Positions 24,682-34,768 are shown, numbered from the stretch's first letter. The stretch is 52,284 bases of DNA from Aquidulcibacter sp. (GCA_027532555.1 JAPZTJ010000015.1:1-52284), one strand, 5' to 3'. Notes: generated by a model from the letters alone, not told the origin. Program-made: numbers and translations.

Positions 24682-24732
24682 ATTCATGCCCTCTTGTGTT
24701 TTGCTCGTAACCACAGTTTCCACGACAGAAGT

Positions 24733-26172
24733 TTACATCACGTCTCCAAGACGCGCCAAGCTTTCATCTCTGCCCAATAGCTCTAAGGCGATTGCCAAAT
24801 CTGGTGCCGGAAGGCCACCCGTCAGCGCAGCGCGCAAGGGTGGACCGATTTTGCCAAAGCCAATGCCTTCAGCTTCGGCAAACTTATCCAATGCGGCTTT
24901 GATCTCTGTATGATGCCAAGTCTCGACATGTGCCAAGATCGGCTGCAGGCGGCCAAGGCGTGCGAGGGCTTCTTCAGACAGTGTCTTTTGTGTCTTTTCA
25001 TCGCGTGGCAGGGGCCGCGCCGCAAGGATAAAGCCAAACTGGTCGTAAAGCTCCGGCAAAGTCTTGGCCCGGTCTTTCAGATACGCCACGGCAGCGGCGA
25101 GTTCGGCATCTGACTTAGCAATCTCTGGCTGGCCCGCGCGGGCGGCGTGCTCTCGCATGAGGGTCACCAAGCGCTGGTCATCGGCCAAGCGCATGAAATG
25201 GGCGTTGACGCTGCCCATTTTGGCAAAGTCCAAGCGCGAAGGGCTTTTGCCAAGCCCTTCAAGATCAAACAGCTCCAAGGCTTCTTCGGTGCTAACAATG
25301 TCCAAATCACCCTTGGACCAGCCAAGGCGCAACAAGTAGGCGCGCATAGCTTCGGGCAAATAGCCCATGTCGCGATATTCTTCGACGCCCAAGGCCCCGT
25401 GGCGCTTCGACAATTTCTTGCCATCATCGCCATGGATCAAGGGGATGTGGGCATAGGTTGGGACTTGCCAGCCAAAGGCGTGGATCAAGGCCGTCTGGCG
25501 CGCGGCATTGGTCAAATGGTCATCACCCCGAATGACATGGGTGACGCCCATATCATGATCATCCACCACCACGGCCAACATATAGGTTGGCGTCTGGTCA
25601 GAGCGGAGCAGGATGAAATCGTCAATCTCGCGCCCGGCGGTCGTCACAACGCCCTGCACCTTATCGTGCACGCGGATGAACTCATTTTCGCTGGGTGCCC
25701 GCAGACGAGTCACGAAGGGGGCACCCGCTGGCGGGGTTCCAGAATCGGCATTGCGCCAAGGCGAACGGAAGGCGAGGCCTTTGGCTCGCGCGGCTTCCTT
25801 AAGGGCTGTTTCTTCTTCGCTGCTCAAATAGCAACGGTACGCTTTTCCGGCTGCAACAAGGCTTTCAGCGGCTTCCTTGTGACGACCAGCGCGGGCGAAT
25901 TGAAACAAGGGTGGGCCGTCGGCTTCCAAGCCCAACCAAGCCAGGCCATCGAGAATCGCTTGCACGGCCGCGTCCGTCGAACGCTCGCGATCGGTATCCT
26001 CAATCCGCAAAAGATATTTGCCACCTGCTTTTCGTGCGTAAAGCCAGTTGAATAATGCCGTTCTTGCCCCTCCAATATGGAGGTAGCCCGTCGGCGAAGG
26101 CGCAAACCGCGTCACAACATCCCGGCCTGTGGCTTCGTGTGTGTGGACTGTCGTTTCGGTAGGAGCATGCAT
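24733..26172 (-). CDS. gltX: Glutamyl-tRNA synthetase
   Basis: This class I synthetase charges tRNA-Glu, and in many alphaproteobacteria also tRNA-Gln for later amidation. The 479-residue product has FAPSPTGYLHIGGARTALFN (the HIGH motif) and KKLSKRHGALGV (the KMSKS equivalent), with the usual length. The ATG at 26172 overlaps the ATG of divergent comEC at 26171, so no intergenic promoter exists. Each gene's promoter must lie inside the other's 5' coding part. A second, truncated homologue (gluQ) lies at 41833-42657. Confidence 0.96.
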   Translation of the reverse strand: MHAPTETTVHTHEATGRDVVTRFAPSPTGYLHIGGARTALFNWLYARKAGGKYLLRIEDTDRERSTDAAVQAILDGLAWLGLEADGPPLFQFARAGRHKEAAESLVAAGKAYRCYLSSEEETALKEAARAKGLAFRSPWRNADSGTPPAGAPFVTRLRAPSENEFIRVHDKVQGVVTTAGREIDDFILLRSDQTPTYMLAVVVDDHDMGVTHVIRGDDHLTNAARQTALIHAFGWQVPTYAHIPLIHGDDGKKLSKRHGALGVEEYRDMGYLPEAMRAYLLRLGWSKGDLDIVSTEEALELFDLEGLGKSPSRLDFAKMGSVNAHFMRLADDQRLVTLMREHAARAGQPEIAKSDAELAAAVAYLKDRAKTLPELYDQFGFILAARPLPRDEKTQKTLSEEALARLGRLQPILAHVETWHHTEIKAALDKFAEAEGIGFGKIGPPLRAALTGGLPAPDLAIALELLGRDESLARLGDVM

Positions 26173-28384
26173 GATGGCTTGGGCTTCTGAAAAAGAGGCA
26201 AATCAAAGGACGGAACAGGCCAATGAACTTGGCCTCCGCCGCCTCATAACACGCCACCGTGAAGGTGAAAGTGATCTACGCACTTGGATGCAGGATCAGT
26301 TACAGGAAATCCGCGATCATGACCGCGATCGACTGGTTTTGTGGCTGCCGGTTGGCTTTGCCTTTGGGGCAGGGGCCACCTGTTCGGTGCGTGCAGATGA
26401 TCCCGCTTTTGTTTGGGTGATCCTGACATTTCTGGCGCTCGGCCTGTGGCTTAGCTGTAGCTTGATGGCGCAGCGCAGCTCTGACCAGCGTCTCGCCAAA
26501 GCCATCTACACGCTAGGTCTTCTCGGTCTTTTCACCGCCGCGTCTTTGGGTGGGGGCGCGTCGGGCCTGTTGCGGGCAGAAGCGGCGAAAGCGCCGCGAG
26601 TCTCCGATGTCAAAACGCCTTATCTTGTGACAGGCTATGTAGAGCAAATTGACCGCACCCAGCGCGGGACTTGGCGCGCCAGGATCGTGGTCGAAACGTT
26701 GTCGCACACGCGCTTGGAAGCTCGGCCCAAATCGGTTCGCGTGGCACTCGCCCAAGACGAGCCGCCAAAGCCCGGCCAGAAAGTCAGGTGCCAAGCGATT
26801 TTGAGGCCACCTCCGGGACCTGTTGTGCCCGGCGCCTATGATCATGCGCGGCGGGCTTGGTTCCAAGGATTGGGCGGGGTTGGCTATGCGCTTCGGCCCT
26901 GCGCCGTGATTGAAGCATCCCCGCCTCTGACCCAATCCATTCAATTTCGTTTGGCGCTTTGGCGCGCCCAAGCCGCCCGCTCAATAGTCGAGGCAACTGA
27001 CAGCGATGGCGGTGGATTTCTCGCAGCAGTCACCACAGGCGACCGTGCTTGGTTGAGTGAGGCAGATGTGGAAGCCCTGCAGGCGTCTGGCCTGTCTCAT
27101 GTCATTTCTGTCTCTGGCCTGCATGTCGGCTTACTTGGCGGGCTCATCTATCTTGTCATTTGGAAGCTTGCCGCTTTGGTGCCGACACTGTCGCTACGGC
27201 TTGATGCCCGCAAGATCGCGGCTGTCATCGCCCTATGTGGCACCGGGGCCTATTGTATCTTTACCGGGGCAGAGGCTCCCGCCGTGCGGGCCTTCATCAT
27301 GTCGGCCATTGCCTTTGGCGCGATCTTGTTGAACCGCAAGGCCATCTCCATGCGCGGCCTGGCCATCGCCGCAATCTGTGTTCTGGTCGCTCTACCCGAG
27401 AGCGCCATAGACCCTGGCTTCCAGATGAGCTTCTTGGCTACAGCAGCTTTGGTCGCTCTGTGGGAAATCTGGGAGCGGCGGCACGCAGGTGCGTTAGAGC
27501 TTGGCCTGTTCCAGCGGGCTGCGATGTGGCTGGGCGGGGCAGCGGCAACCAGCGTGGTGGCAGGCCTTGCCACGGCCCCCATTTCAGCAGCCACCTTTGG
27601 ACGCGTGTCCGTCTGGTCACTACCCGCCAATCTGATGGCGGCCCCGATCTTGGATTTTTGGGTTGCACCCTTTTCAGCGATCGCGGCAAGCCTTGCGCCT
27701 TTTGGGCTGGACGATTGGGCGTGGCAGGCAGCCGCATCGGGCTTGAGTGTCACACTTAAGATCGCGCATTGGATTGCAGCCCTGCCTGGCGCGAATGCGA
27801 GTATCGCGTGGACAAGTTCGACTGCGCCCTTAATCCTGATCGTCGCAATCCTTTGGCTGACGCTCTGGCGATCTTGGTTACGGCTTTTGGCGATTGTCGC
27901 GATCACGGCTGGGTTGGCAATCTGGGCTTTCAGTCCCAAGCCGGTTGCGTGGATCGGTCCAGAAGGGCGGGCGATCTTGGCAACGCCACATGGGCAAGCC
28001 GCCAGCCTGTGCCGCACATCAGGCGGGCGATTTGATGCGACGCGCCTTCTCGATAAAGCTGGCCTCAGCCAAGGGGACGTTGCGCGCCTATTGCCCGAAG
28101 GCGAACATCGGCTTGCGCGAGGATGCACGCTGGGTGAAGGCGATTGGGAGGGCCACTATGTTTATGCGGGTCGCGGGCGCGGCATTCTGACGATCGGCTT
28201 TGACGGTCAGTCTCACGTCTTTGGGCGTGGCGATATTCCCACCGGTGCCCTGCTGATGCGCAACGGGTGGCGGTTTTATTTTTACCCTGCCCCGCCGAGG
28301 CGCGGTCCTTGGGCCAAAGATGCGGCAGACCCCGAGGCAGCCGTACAAGCCAGCGAACCGCTGCTTCTGGACCATGAAGAATAG
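26171..28384 (+). CDS. comEC: ComEC/Rec2-family DNA-uptake channel protein
   Basis: The product of about 737 residues is a polytopic membrane protein. An N-terminal soluble/helical part is followed by DUF4131-like and OB-like segments (VTGYVEQIDRTQRGTWRARI). The ComEC core follows, with GLSHVISVSGLHVGLLGGLI and the run of helices up to WRSWLRLLAIVAITAGLAIW. The C-terminal soluble domain is short and lacks a full metallo-beta-lactamase HxHxDH motif. ComEC moves single-stranded DNA across the inner membrane. The start is ATG 26171 or 26174 after AGGAG; the frame to 26129 is within gltX. Confidence 0.9.
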   Translation: MMAWASEKEANQRTEQANELGLRRLITRHREGESDLRTWMQDQLQEIRDHDRDRLVLWLPVGFAFGAGATCSVRADDPAFVWVILTFLALGLWLSCSLMAQRSSDQRLAKAIYTLGLLGLFTAASLGGGASGLLRAEAAKAPRVSDVKTPYLVTGYVEQIDRTQRGTWRARIVVETLSHTRLEARPKSVRVALAQDEPPKPGQKVRCQAILRPPPGPVVPGAYDHARRAWFQGLGGVGYALRPCAVIEASPPLTQSIQFRLALWRAQAARSIVEATDSDGGGFLAAVTTGDRAWLSEADVEALQASGLSHVISVSGLHVGLLGGLIYLVIWKLAALVPTLSLRLDARKIAAVIALCGTGAYCIFTGAEAPAVRAFIMSAIAFGAILLNRKAISMRGLAIAAICVLVALPESAIDPGFQMSFLATAALVALWEIWERRHAGALELGLFQRAAMWLGGAAATSVVAGLATAPISAATFGRVSVWSLPANLMAAPILDFWVAPFSAIAASLAPFGLDDWAWQAAASGLSVTLKIAHWIAALPGANASIAWTSSTAPLILIVAILWLTLWRSWLRLLAIVAITAGLAIWAFSPKPVAWIGPEGRAILATPHGQAASLCRTSGGRFDATRLLDKAGLSQGDVARLLPEGEHRLARGCTLGEGDWEGHYVYAGRGRGILTIGFDGQSHVFGRGDIPTGALLMRNGWRFYFYPAPPRRGPWAKDAADPEAAVQASEPLLLDHEE

Positions 28385-28385
28385 A

Positions 28386-28410
28386 GACCTGAGCGCAGGG
28401 CGCTCAGGTC
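28386..28410. terminator. Bidirectional terminator-like hairpin after comEC
   Basis: GACCTGAGCGC (28386-28396) and GCGCTCAGGTC (28400-28410) form a perfect 11-bp stem with a 3-nt loop, immediately after the comEC stop and 25 bp from the stop of the convergent hydrolase. Neither side has a good T-run, so it may act through another mechanism or as an mRNA end stabiliser. Confidence 0.55.
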
Positions 28411-28434
28411 CCTCATCGGTCAACAAGTCTGCGT

Positions 28435-29106
28435 TTAGCGGCGCGGCGGTGGCGCGATCTTGCGCGGCTCTGCCAAGCGGCGGTCGAGATAAACGGCGGC
28501 GCGATCCCGCAAGACATCCAGCTCATTGCGGTAGAAATGGTCTGCGCCTTCAATCTGCTCCCACTCAACCAATTCGCCCTTTTGTGTGCGGATCTTGGAA
28601 GCAGAGCGTTCAAGGTCAGCCGGTGGGGAGACTTGATCGTTAGACCCGTAGAACATCATGCCCGAGGATGGGCAGGGGGCTAGGAACGATAAATCATAAT
28701 GGTTGGCAGGCGTGGCGACCGTGATAAAGCCGTCGATCTCAGGGCGGCGCATCAAGAGTTGCAGCGCAATGTAAGAGCCAAAGGAATAGCCAGCTACCCA
28801 GGTGACTGGGGCAACTGGGTTCTGGCCTTGCAGCCAATCCAGCGCGCTAGCCGCATCGGATAATTCGCCTTGGCCATTGTCGAAATTGCCTTGGCTTCGA
28901 CCGACGCCACGGAAATTGAAGCGCAGCGTGGAGAAGCCACGCTCGACAAATAATTTGTGCAGCATGACGGTGACGCGGTCTTGCATCGACCCACCGGCTT
29001 TGGGGTGGTTGTGAAGGATCAGCGCGATCGGCGCATTTTCCGATTCGGCTTGATTGTAACGGGCTTCAAGACGCCCAGCGGCGCCAGTAAGGATAAGTTC
29101 TGCCAT
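28435..29106 (-). CDS. Alpha/beta hydrolase
   Basis: The 223-residue protein resembles small alpha/beta hydrolases of the type LILHNHPKAGGSMQDRVT, with an oxyanion segment. It has RFNFRGVGRSQG, the nucleophile elbow GYSFGSY (Ser in the centre), an acid in FYGSNDQVSP and His in EGADHFYRN. The triad is complete. Such conserved proteobacterial proteins are of unknown substrate. It is convergent with comEC and divergent from the iscR-suf operon. Confidence 0.85.
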   Translation of the reverse strand: MAELILTGAAGRLEARYNQAESENAPIALILHNHPKAGGSMQDRVTVMLHKLFVERGFSTLRFNFRGVGRSQGNFDNGQGELSDAASALDWLQGQNPVAPVTWVAGYSFGSYIALQLLMRRPEIDGFITVATPANHYDLSFLAPCPSSGMMFYGSNDQVSPPADLERSASKIRTQKGELVEWEQIEGADHFYRNELDVLRDRAAVYLDRRLAEPRKIAPPPRR

Positions 29107-29119
29107 GATGCTCAGTTTA

Positions 29120-29144
29120 ATTCTTGACCTATGGGGTCGGGAAT
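29120..29144. promoter_or_regulatory. Candidate IscR type-1-like binding site
   Basis: ATTCTTGACC-TATGG-GGTCGGGAAT contains GACC and GGTC arms at 29126-29129 and 29135-29138. The 5-bp spacing and YY/RR flanks are those of the E. coli type-1 IscR site, although several consensus positions differ. It lies about 120 bp upstream of iscR, where autoregulation would be expected. It is also close to a -35-like TTGACC. Confidence 0.35.
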
Positions 29145-29258
29145 ACTAGGTCCAGTGAAGGACCGGAACGGGCTCGTAACATAGGCCTATATCAAAAAGC
29201 CAAGATTTTCCGCAATGGCGCTGTAAAGTGTCCAGAAAGCGCTGAAAGGACCGTCGAA

Positions 29259-29735
29259 ATGGAATTGTCGACCAAGGGACGTTATGCCGTAATGGCTATG
29301 GTAGATTTGGCGCTCAACAGCCCAGAAACCGGCTCTTCGGCGCGATCTGTTAATCTTGGCGAAATTGCTGAGCGACAAGAAATCAGCCAGTCCTATCTCG
29401 AGCAATTGTTTGCCCGCCTCCGCCGTCGCGGCCTGGTGGAAAGCGCGCGTGGCCCAGGCGGCGGGTATCGCTTGGCCTCATTGCCTGAGGAAATCTCGAT
29501 TGGTGCGATCATGCAGGCGGTGGAAGAGCCTTTGAAAGTAACGCGCTGTGACGCCCATACCCGGGCGGGCTGCCTGAGTGGCAATCGGCGCTGTATGACA
29601 CATGATTTGTGGGACGAGCTGTCGCGCCATATCAGCCAATTCTTGGGCGCGGTGACTTTAGCTGATGTTTTAGCGCGTCAACTGCAAGGCAAAGCCGACG
29701 AGATCGCACGCTATAGAAGTGCGGCCGCTGAATAA
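29259..29735 (+). CDS. iscR: Rrf2/IscR-family Fe-S cluster regulator
   Basis: The 158-residue product has the Rrf2 winged helix (MELSTKGRYAVMAMVDLALN, then ISQSYLEQLFARLRRRGLV and GPGGGYRLA). Three cysteines, Cys97, Cys105 and Cys112, and His115 correspond to the 2Fe-2S ligands of IscR. The spacing is slightly longer than in E. coli. It should sense Fe-S status and control the suf genes downstream. The ATG at 29259 has GAAAGGA upstream; the frame reaching to 29124 is not supported. The stop overlaps the start of the next gene by one base (TAATG). Confidence 0.92.
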   Translation: MELSTKGRYAVMAMVDLALNSPETGSSARSVNLGEIAERQEISQSYLEQLFARLRRRGLVESARGPGGGYRLASLPEEISIGAIMQAVEEPLKVTRCDAHTRAGCLSGNRRCMTHDLWDELSRHISQFLGAVTLADVLARQLQGKADEIARYRSAAAE

Positions 29736-30886
29736 TGGGTCGGCTTTACGCAGATCATAATGCAACTTCGCCGCTTCGACCCGAGGCGCGCGAAGCGATG
29801 CTGCGTGCAATTGATCTTGGCGGCAACCCTTCCTCGGTGCATGGCGAAGGCCGTGCGGCTAAGCGCGCCCTAGAAGATGCGCGAGAAAGCCTAGCCCATA
29901 TCCTTGAATGCGGGGCCGACGCAGTGACCTTCACCAGTGGCGCGACCGAGGCATTGCATCTTGCGATGGAAAGCGCGAAGGCCATGGGCTTTGGACCTGT
30001 CTATGTGTCTTCTGTCGAACATGATGCCGTATGGTCCTATGCCGTCAAATTGTGGCCGGAAGCACAGCTAATCCCTGTCAATCCGGGCGGTATTCTTGAT
30101 GTTGATTGGTTAGGCCAAGAGCTAGACATCCAAGGCGGTCAACCGCTTGTGATTGCGCAAGGGGCCAATAATGAAACGGGGACAATTCAGCCGCTGAATG
30201 CGATTTCCACCCGCGTGCGCGCGTCGGGCGCTGCGCTCCTATGTGACGCTGTGCAGCTGTTGGGTAAAGTTTCAGTCGCTCAGTTCGCCGGGCTTGCAGA
30301 CTGGCTGGTTGTTTCGTCGCATAAGATTGGGGGGCCTATGGGAGCAGGAGCCCTAATCGCGGCACCCGGGATTGATGTGTTCAATGGTCGTGCCGGGGGC
30401 GGGCAGGAGCGTGGGGCCCGCAGCGGTACTGAAAATGTTGCCGCCATAGTTGGCTTTGCGGCTGCTGCCATGGTCGCCTGTGATGATGACGCTGTACAGG
30501 CCTATCAAGATTTGACCTCCCGGACCCGTCGCGCCTTTGAGCTGCCCGTGGCAACAGCACTGTCAGGGGTCGATTTTGTCAGCCAGACCGTCCGGCGGCT
30601 CAGCAATACGTCGTGCTTGGTGGTGGACGGCTGGGAAGGGGCCCGCCAAGTTATGGCGATGGATTTAGCTGGTGCAGCGGTCTCTGCGGGTTCTGCCTGT
30701 TCGTCAGGCAAAGTCAAAATGTCGAGAATTCTGAAAGCATGTGGCTATAGCGACAGCGCTGCCGCTTCATCGATCCGCGCCAGTTTCGGTTGGTCTAGCC
30801 GCATCGAAGATGGGGTGCGATTGGCCGAACTCTATCTAGAAGCTGCTGCCCGCGCCGGCCGCAACGTTACCACGCAAGTCGCCTGA
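29735..30886 (+). CDS. Cysteine desulfurase, IscS/NifS-like
   Basis: The 383-residue PLP enzyme has [20 protein letters not shown], the cofactor Lys in [16 protein letters not shown] and the catalytic Cys in [13 protein letters not shown]. It belongs to the class I (NifS/IscS-like) branch, distinct from the SufS encoded later in the same operon, so the operon carries two sulfur donors. It removes sulfur from cysteine for Fe-S assembly or tRNA thiolation. It is coupled to iscR by a 1-bp overlap. Confidence 0.92.
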   Translation: MGRLYADHNATSPLRPEAREAMLRAIDLGGNPSSVHGEGRAAKRALEDARESLAHILECGADAVTFTSGATEALHLAMESAKAMGFGPVYVSSVEHDAVWSYAVKLWPEAQLIPVNPGGILDVDWLGQELDIQGGQPLVIAQGANNETGTIQPLNAISTRVRASGAALLCDAVQLLGKVSVAQFAGLADWLVVSSHKIGGPMGAGALIAAPGIDVFNGRAGGGQERGARSGTENVAAIVGFAAAAMVACDDDAVQAYQDLTSRTRRAFELPVATALSGVDFVSQTVRRLSNTSCLVVDGWEGARQVMAMDLAGAAVSAGSACSSGKVKMSRILKACGYSDSAAASSIRASFGWSSRIEDGVRLAELYLEAAARAGRNVTTQVA

Positions 30887-30902
30887 AAGGCCCCCAAACC
30901 CA

Positions 30903-32369
30903 ATGCCCGCAGTAAAAGAAACCATCGAAACCGTTGAAAGCATTGCCGACTACGAGCATGGCTTCATCACCGATATCGAAATGGAAATGGCCCCCAAGGG
31001 CCTCAGTACCGATATTGTGCGCTATATTTCTGCGAAGAAGGGTGAGCCGCAATGGATGCTAGACTGGCGTTTGGCGGCCTATGAGCGTTGGCTAACCATG
31101 CAAGAGCCAAGCTGGGCTATGGTCAATTATCCCACCATCGACTTCCAGGATTCCTATTATTACGCCGCGCCAAAAGCCAAGATTGAGCTCGACAGCCTCG
31201 ACGATCTCGATCCAGAGATTTTGGAGACCTATAAAAAGCTTGGCATCCCCTTGCGGGAGCAAGAGGTTTTGGCTGGCGTCAAAGGCGCACCGCGCATAGC
31301 GGTGGACGCGGTATTCGATAGCGTGTCGGTGGCCACCACTTTCCGCGCGGAATTGGCCAAGTCGGGTGTGATCTTCTGCTCAATGTCTGAGGCGATCAAA
31401 GAGTATCCCGACCTTGTGCGACAGTATCTGGGTACTGTGGTCCCGGTGACCGACAATTTTTACGCCACGCTCAATAGTGCGGTATTTTCTGACGGCACCT
31501 TTGTCTACATTCCGCCCGGCGTGCGCTGTCCGATGGAATTGTCGACCTATTTCCGCATCAATGCGGCAGACACGGGTCAGTTTGAACGTACATTGATCAT
31601 CGCCGACAAGGGCGCTTATGTCTCGTATCTTGAAGGCTGTACTGCGCCGATGCGCGATGAAAACCAACTCCATGCTGCGGTTGTAGAATTGGTCGTGCTT
31701 GACGATGCGGAGATCAAATATTCGACGGTCCAGAATTGGTATCCCGGCGACAAAAATGGCGTTGGCGGGATCTATAATTTTGTAACCAAGCGGGCAGACT
31801 GCCGGGGGGCTCGGTCCAAGGTCAGTTGGACGCAAGTGGAGACAGGTTCAGCCGTTACTTGGAAATATCCATCCTGCATCTTGCGCGGCGATGAGAGCCA
31901 AGGTGCCTTTTACTCTATCGCGATCACCAACGGTCATCAACAAGCCGATACGGGGACGAAGATGATCCATTTGGGCAAAAATACGCGCTCACGTATCGTC
32001 TCGAAGGGTATTTCCGCGGGCAAAAGCAACAACACCTATCGCGGGCTGGTAAGTGCGCACGCCAAAGCAAAAGGCGCACGCAATTTCACCCAATGCGACA
32101 GCCTTTTGATCGGCGACCAATGCGGTGCCCACACCGTGCCCTATGTGGAAGCCAAGACGCCCTATGCGACTTTTGAACATGAGGCGACGACCACGCGGTT
32201 AAGCGAGGATCAGCTATTCTATTGCCGCCAACGTGGCCTCTCGACTGAAGATGCGGTCGCACTTCTGGTGAATGGCTTTGTGCGGGAGGTCTTGCAGGAA
32301 CTGCCAATGGAGTTTGCGGTGGAAGCACAGAAGCTGGTGGCGATTAGTCTTGAGGGGAGTGTGGGGTGA
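30903..32369 (+). CDS. sufB: Fe-S cluster assembly scaffold SufB
   Basis: SufB is the core scaffold of the SufBC2D complex, where clusters are built. The 488-residue product has [17 protein letters not shown], then [20 protein letters not shown]. The acceptor Cys398 lies in [15 protein letters not shown] (E. coli Cys405), followed by [14 protein letters not shown] with the conserved His-Glu. The C-terminus [19 protein letters not shown] is canonical. It overlaps the GTG start of the VOC gene. No frameshift is seen. Confidence 0.97.
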   Translation: MPAVKETIETVESIADYEHGFITDIEMEMAPKGLSTDIVRYISAKKGEPQWMLDWRLAAYERWLTMQEPSWAMVNYPTIDFQDSYYYAAPKAKIELDSLDDLDPEILETYKKLGIPLREQEVLAGVKGAPRIAVDAVFDSVSVATTFRAELAKSGVIFCSMSEAIKEYPDLVRQYLGTVVPVTDNFYATLNSAVFSDGTFVYIPPGVRCPMELSTYFRINAADTGQFERTLIIADKGAYVSYLEGCTAPMRDENQLHAAVVELVVLDDAEIKYSTVQNWYPGDKNGVGGIYNFVTKRADCRGARSKVSWTQVETGSAVTWKYPSCILRGDESQGAFYSIAITNGHQQADTGTKMIHLGKNTRSRIVSKGISAGKSNNTYRGLVSAHAKAKGARNFTQCDSLLIGDQCGAHTVPYVEAKTPYATFEHEATTTRLSEDQLFYCRQRGLSTEDAVALLVNGFVREVLQELPMEFAVEAQKLVAISLEGSVG

Positions 32370-32743
32370 CCACCATCGCCGCCATCGACCATGTACAAAT
32401 CGCCATCCCGCCGGGTGGTGAAGCGGTCGCGCGTGCGTTTTATGCTGACCTCTTGGGCCTTACCGAAGTGCCTAAGCCTGCATCGATGGCCATGCGCGGG
32501 GGCGCTTGGTATCAGTCGGGCGGGGTCAAGGTTCATTTAGGCGTCGAGCAAGATTTTCGCGCCAATGATAAAGCCCATGTGGCCTTCCGCGTTGCCGACG
32601 TTGCAGGCCTTGCCCACAAGGCCCACGCACGCGGGTTTAAAGTCAAACATGATGACGAATTGCCAGGCCATGTGCGTGCGTTTCTCTATGATCCATTTGG
32701 CAATCGGATTGAAATCCTAAAGCCGATCGGGGAGGGCGCGTGA
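32366..32743 (+). CDS. VOC-family (glyoxalase-like) protein inside the suf operon
   Basis: The 125-residue single-domain protein shows the VOC pattern: [20 protein letters not shown] at the first metal-His strand, a [16 protein letters not shown] centre, [13 protein letters not shown], and the closing [13 protein letters not shown] with the last Glu. Metal ligand positions His, His and Glu are visible, so it could be a metal-dependent enzyme. It starts with GTG overlapping the sufB stop, which ties its expression to Fe-S assembly. Its substrate is unknown; a link to the SUF system is inferred only from position. Confidence 0.85.
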   Translation: MTTIAAIDHVQIAIPPGGEAVARAFYADLLGLTEVPKPASMAMRGGAWYQSGGVKVHLGVEQDFRANDKAHVAFRVADVAGLAHKAHARGFKVKHDDELPGHVRAFLYDPFGNRIEILKPIGEGA

Positions 32744-32837
32744 AGACGGTTCCCGATCCTTTTAGCCGTCAGCAACCCCATCCATCCTTCCTCCTATCTG
32801 TGGCCTTCGGCCAAAAGAAACCTTGAAAGACCCTCTC

Positions 32838-33584
32838 ATGTTGAACATCAACAATCTGCAAGTCGAAGTTGGCGGCACGCCTATCATCAAAGGCCTCACG
32901 CTTCAGGTGCCTGCAGGTGAAGTCCACGCCATCATGGGCCCCAATGGCGCAGGTAAGTCGACCTTGTCCTATGCGCTGACGGGCCGTGACGGCTATGAAG
33001 TCGTCGGTGGTACGGCTACCCTTAACGGCGAAGACTTATTGGAACTCGCCCCAGAAGAGCGCGCGGCAAAGGGGCTGTTTCTGTCCTTCCAATATCCGCT
33101 TGAGATCCCTGGCGTTCCTACCCTGACGTTCTTGCGCACCGCACTCAATGCCCAGCGCAAAGCGCGCGATGAAGCCGAAATCAGCGTGCCTGACTTTATG
33201 AAGCTGTCGCGCGATGTCGCCAAGAAGTTGGGTGTTACGCCTGAGATGATGAAGCGGCCTTTGAATGTCGGCTTCTCGGGTGGCGAAAAGAAGCGGATGG
33301 AAATCTATCAGATGGCGCTTCTCGACCCCCGCTTCATGATCTTGGACGAGACCGACTCTGGCCTTGATATTGACGCGCTCAAAGTCGTTTCCGAAGGCGT
33401 GAATGCCCTGCGTGGACCGGATAAGGGCATGCTGGTCATCACACATTATCAGCGCTTGCTGGACCATATTAAGCCCGACCGGGTTCATGTTCTGGCGGGG
33501 GGGCGTATCGTCGATAGTGGCGGTCCAGAATTGGCGCTCGCGCTAGAGGCTGACGGCTATGATCGCTATAAGGATGCCGCTTAA
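32838..33584 (+). CDS. sufC: Fe-S assembly ATPase SufC
   Basis: SufC is the ABC-type ATPase of SufBC2D. The 248-residue product has Walker A GPNGAGKSTLSYALTGRDGY, signature FSGGEKKRMEIYQM, and Walker B RFMILDETDSGLDIDALK with the H-loop in LVITHYQR. From ATG 32838 the length equals E. coli SufC; a TTG at 32823 is the alternative. A small hairpin TGGCC-TTC-GGCCA (32801-32813) lies in the 94-bp gap after the VOC gene. Its stop shares a base with the sufD start. Confidence 0.96.
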   Translation: MLNINNLQVEVGGTPIIKGLTLQVPAGEVHAIMGPNGAGKSTLSYALTGRDGYEVVGGTATLNGEDLLELAPEERAAKGLFLSFQYPLEIPGVPTLTFLRTALNAQRKARDEAEISVPDFMKLSRDVAKKLGVTPEMMKRPLNVGFSGGEKKRMEIYQMALLDPRFMILDETDSGLDIDALKVVSEGVNALRGPDKGMLVITHYQRLLDHIKPDRVHVLAGGRIVDSGGPELALALEADGYDRYKDAA

Positions 33585-34768
33585 TGGCCTTGGCTGAAGT
33601 GAGACTTCTGGCTGGAGAAGAGGCCTTGTTGAACGCCCTGCCGCACACAGAGGCAGGAGAGGCAGCGAAGGCGCATTTTGCTGCGGCAGGCTTGCCCAAC
33701 CGCCGGGTTGAAGCGTTTAAGTGGACAGATGTGCGCGCTGCACTCGCTGACGGCATAGCTGAGGCGGATGGGTCGGCTGGCTTGATCCCAGAATGCCTAC
33801 AAGAAGCATTGATTTTGGATTTCGCGCCCGAAGGATTTGGCCTTGAGGGTGAGAAAGATCAAGGTCTGATCATCGAGACCGAAGATAGTCTAGAGCTTGA
33901 AGGGGCTGGACCCCTAGCGATGCTAGCAGCGGGCTTTGCGCCGCGAGCTGTGGTGTTGCGCGTTACCCAAAGCCAAAGCCGCCCCGTTGTGTTGCGCCGC
34001 CATCCCGGTGCGCCGATGCGGGTGCGTTTGGAGTTGGAAGCAGGCACCCGATTGACCTTGATCGATACGGGGCTAGCGACGGCTGGTCTGTCGACTGGCC
34101 TCCTAGAAATTGAAATTGGTGCCGACGCTGAACTGGTGCGCTATAGTCTGCAAAATGGCGGCACTGCCGCGATTGATTTTACCCATGTAGCGGTAACTGT
34201 CGCAGATACAGGGCGCTACCACGCCATCGCCTTGATGTTTGGCGGCAAGCTTGCCCGAGCTGAGACCCAAGTGATGTTAGCGGGCGAGGGGGCAAGTTGC
34301 TTGATCCACGGGGCTTATCTGCTGTCTGGCAGCAGCCATGCGGATATGACCACCAAGGTCGTTCATGGCGGTCCAAATGGGCAAACGCGCGAATTGTTCA
34401 AAGGGGCCCTTCAGGACCGTGCGCGCGGTGTTTTCCAAGGCAAAATCCTGGTTGAGCGCGCCGCTCAAAAGACCGACGCCCGACAAAACCACCACGCTCT
34501 GATGCTGAGTGAGGGGGCAGAAATTGATGCCAAGCCTGAGCTTGAAATCTATGCCGATGACGTTCAATGCGCCCATGGCAATACGATTGGGGCGCTGGAT
34601 GATCAGGCCCTATTCTACATGCGCCAGCGCGGCATACCTGAGGCCCAAGCGAAGGCTCTATTGGTGGAAGCTTTTGTAACCGAGGTCTTTGACGCGATTG
34701 AGCATGAGGGCGTACGCGACTGGTTTTCGGATCTTGCCCGAACGTGGTTGGAGGCGACTTCTTCATGA
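33584..34768 (+). CDS. sufD: Fe-S assembly protein SufD
   Basis: The 394-residue SufD-type scaffold partner has the beta-helix core (HADMTTKVVHGGPNGQTRELF), then GAEIDAKPELEIYADDVQCA and HGNTIGALDDQALFYMRQRG with the conserved His used in the SufB-SufD interface. The N-terminal portion (RRVEAFKWTDVRAAL) is typical for SufD. It is 1 bp from sufC and overlaps sufS by ATGA, so the three genes are tightly coupled. Confidence 0.95.
   Translation: MALAEVRLLAGEEALLNALPHTEAGEAAKAHFAAAGLPNRRVEAFKWTDVRAALADGIAEADGSAGLIPECLQEALILDFAPEGFGLEGEKDQGLIIETEDSLELEGAGPLAMLAAGFAPRAVVLRVTQSQSRPVVLRRHPGAPMRVRLELEAGTRLTLIDTGLATAGLSTGLLEIEIGADAELVRYSLQNGGTAAIDFTHVAVTVADTGRYHAIALMFGGKLARAETQVMLAGEGASCLIHGAYLLSGSSHADMTTKVVHGGPNGQTRELFKGALQDRARGVFQGKILVERAAQKTDARQNHHALMLSEGAEIDAKPELEIYADDVQCAHGNTIGALDDQALFYMRQRGIPEAQAKALLVEAFVTEVFDAIEHEGVRDWFSDLARTWLEATSS

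Noticed and set aside
23971-24780. A 269-codon plus-strand frame opposite gltA
   Set aside because: It is antisense to an unmistakable citrate synthase; no independent motif.
25147-26055. A 302-codon plus-strand frame opposite gltX
   Set aside because: It is antisense to gltX and has no family features; GC-rich codon bias readily opens this frame.
27250-28128. A 292-codon minus-strand frame inside comEC
   Set aside because: It is antisense to comEC and is Arg/Ala-rich, as expected for a shadow frame.
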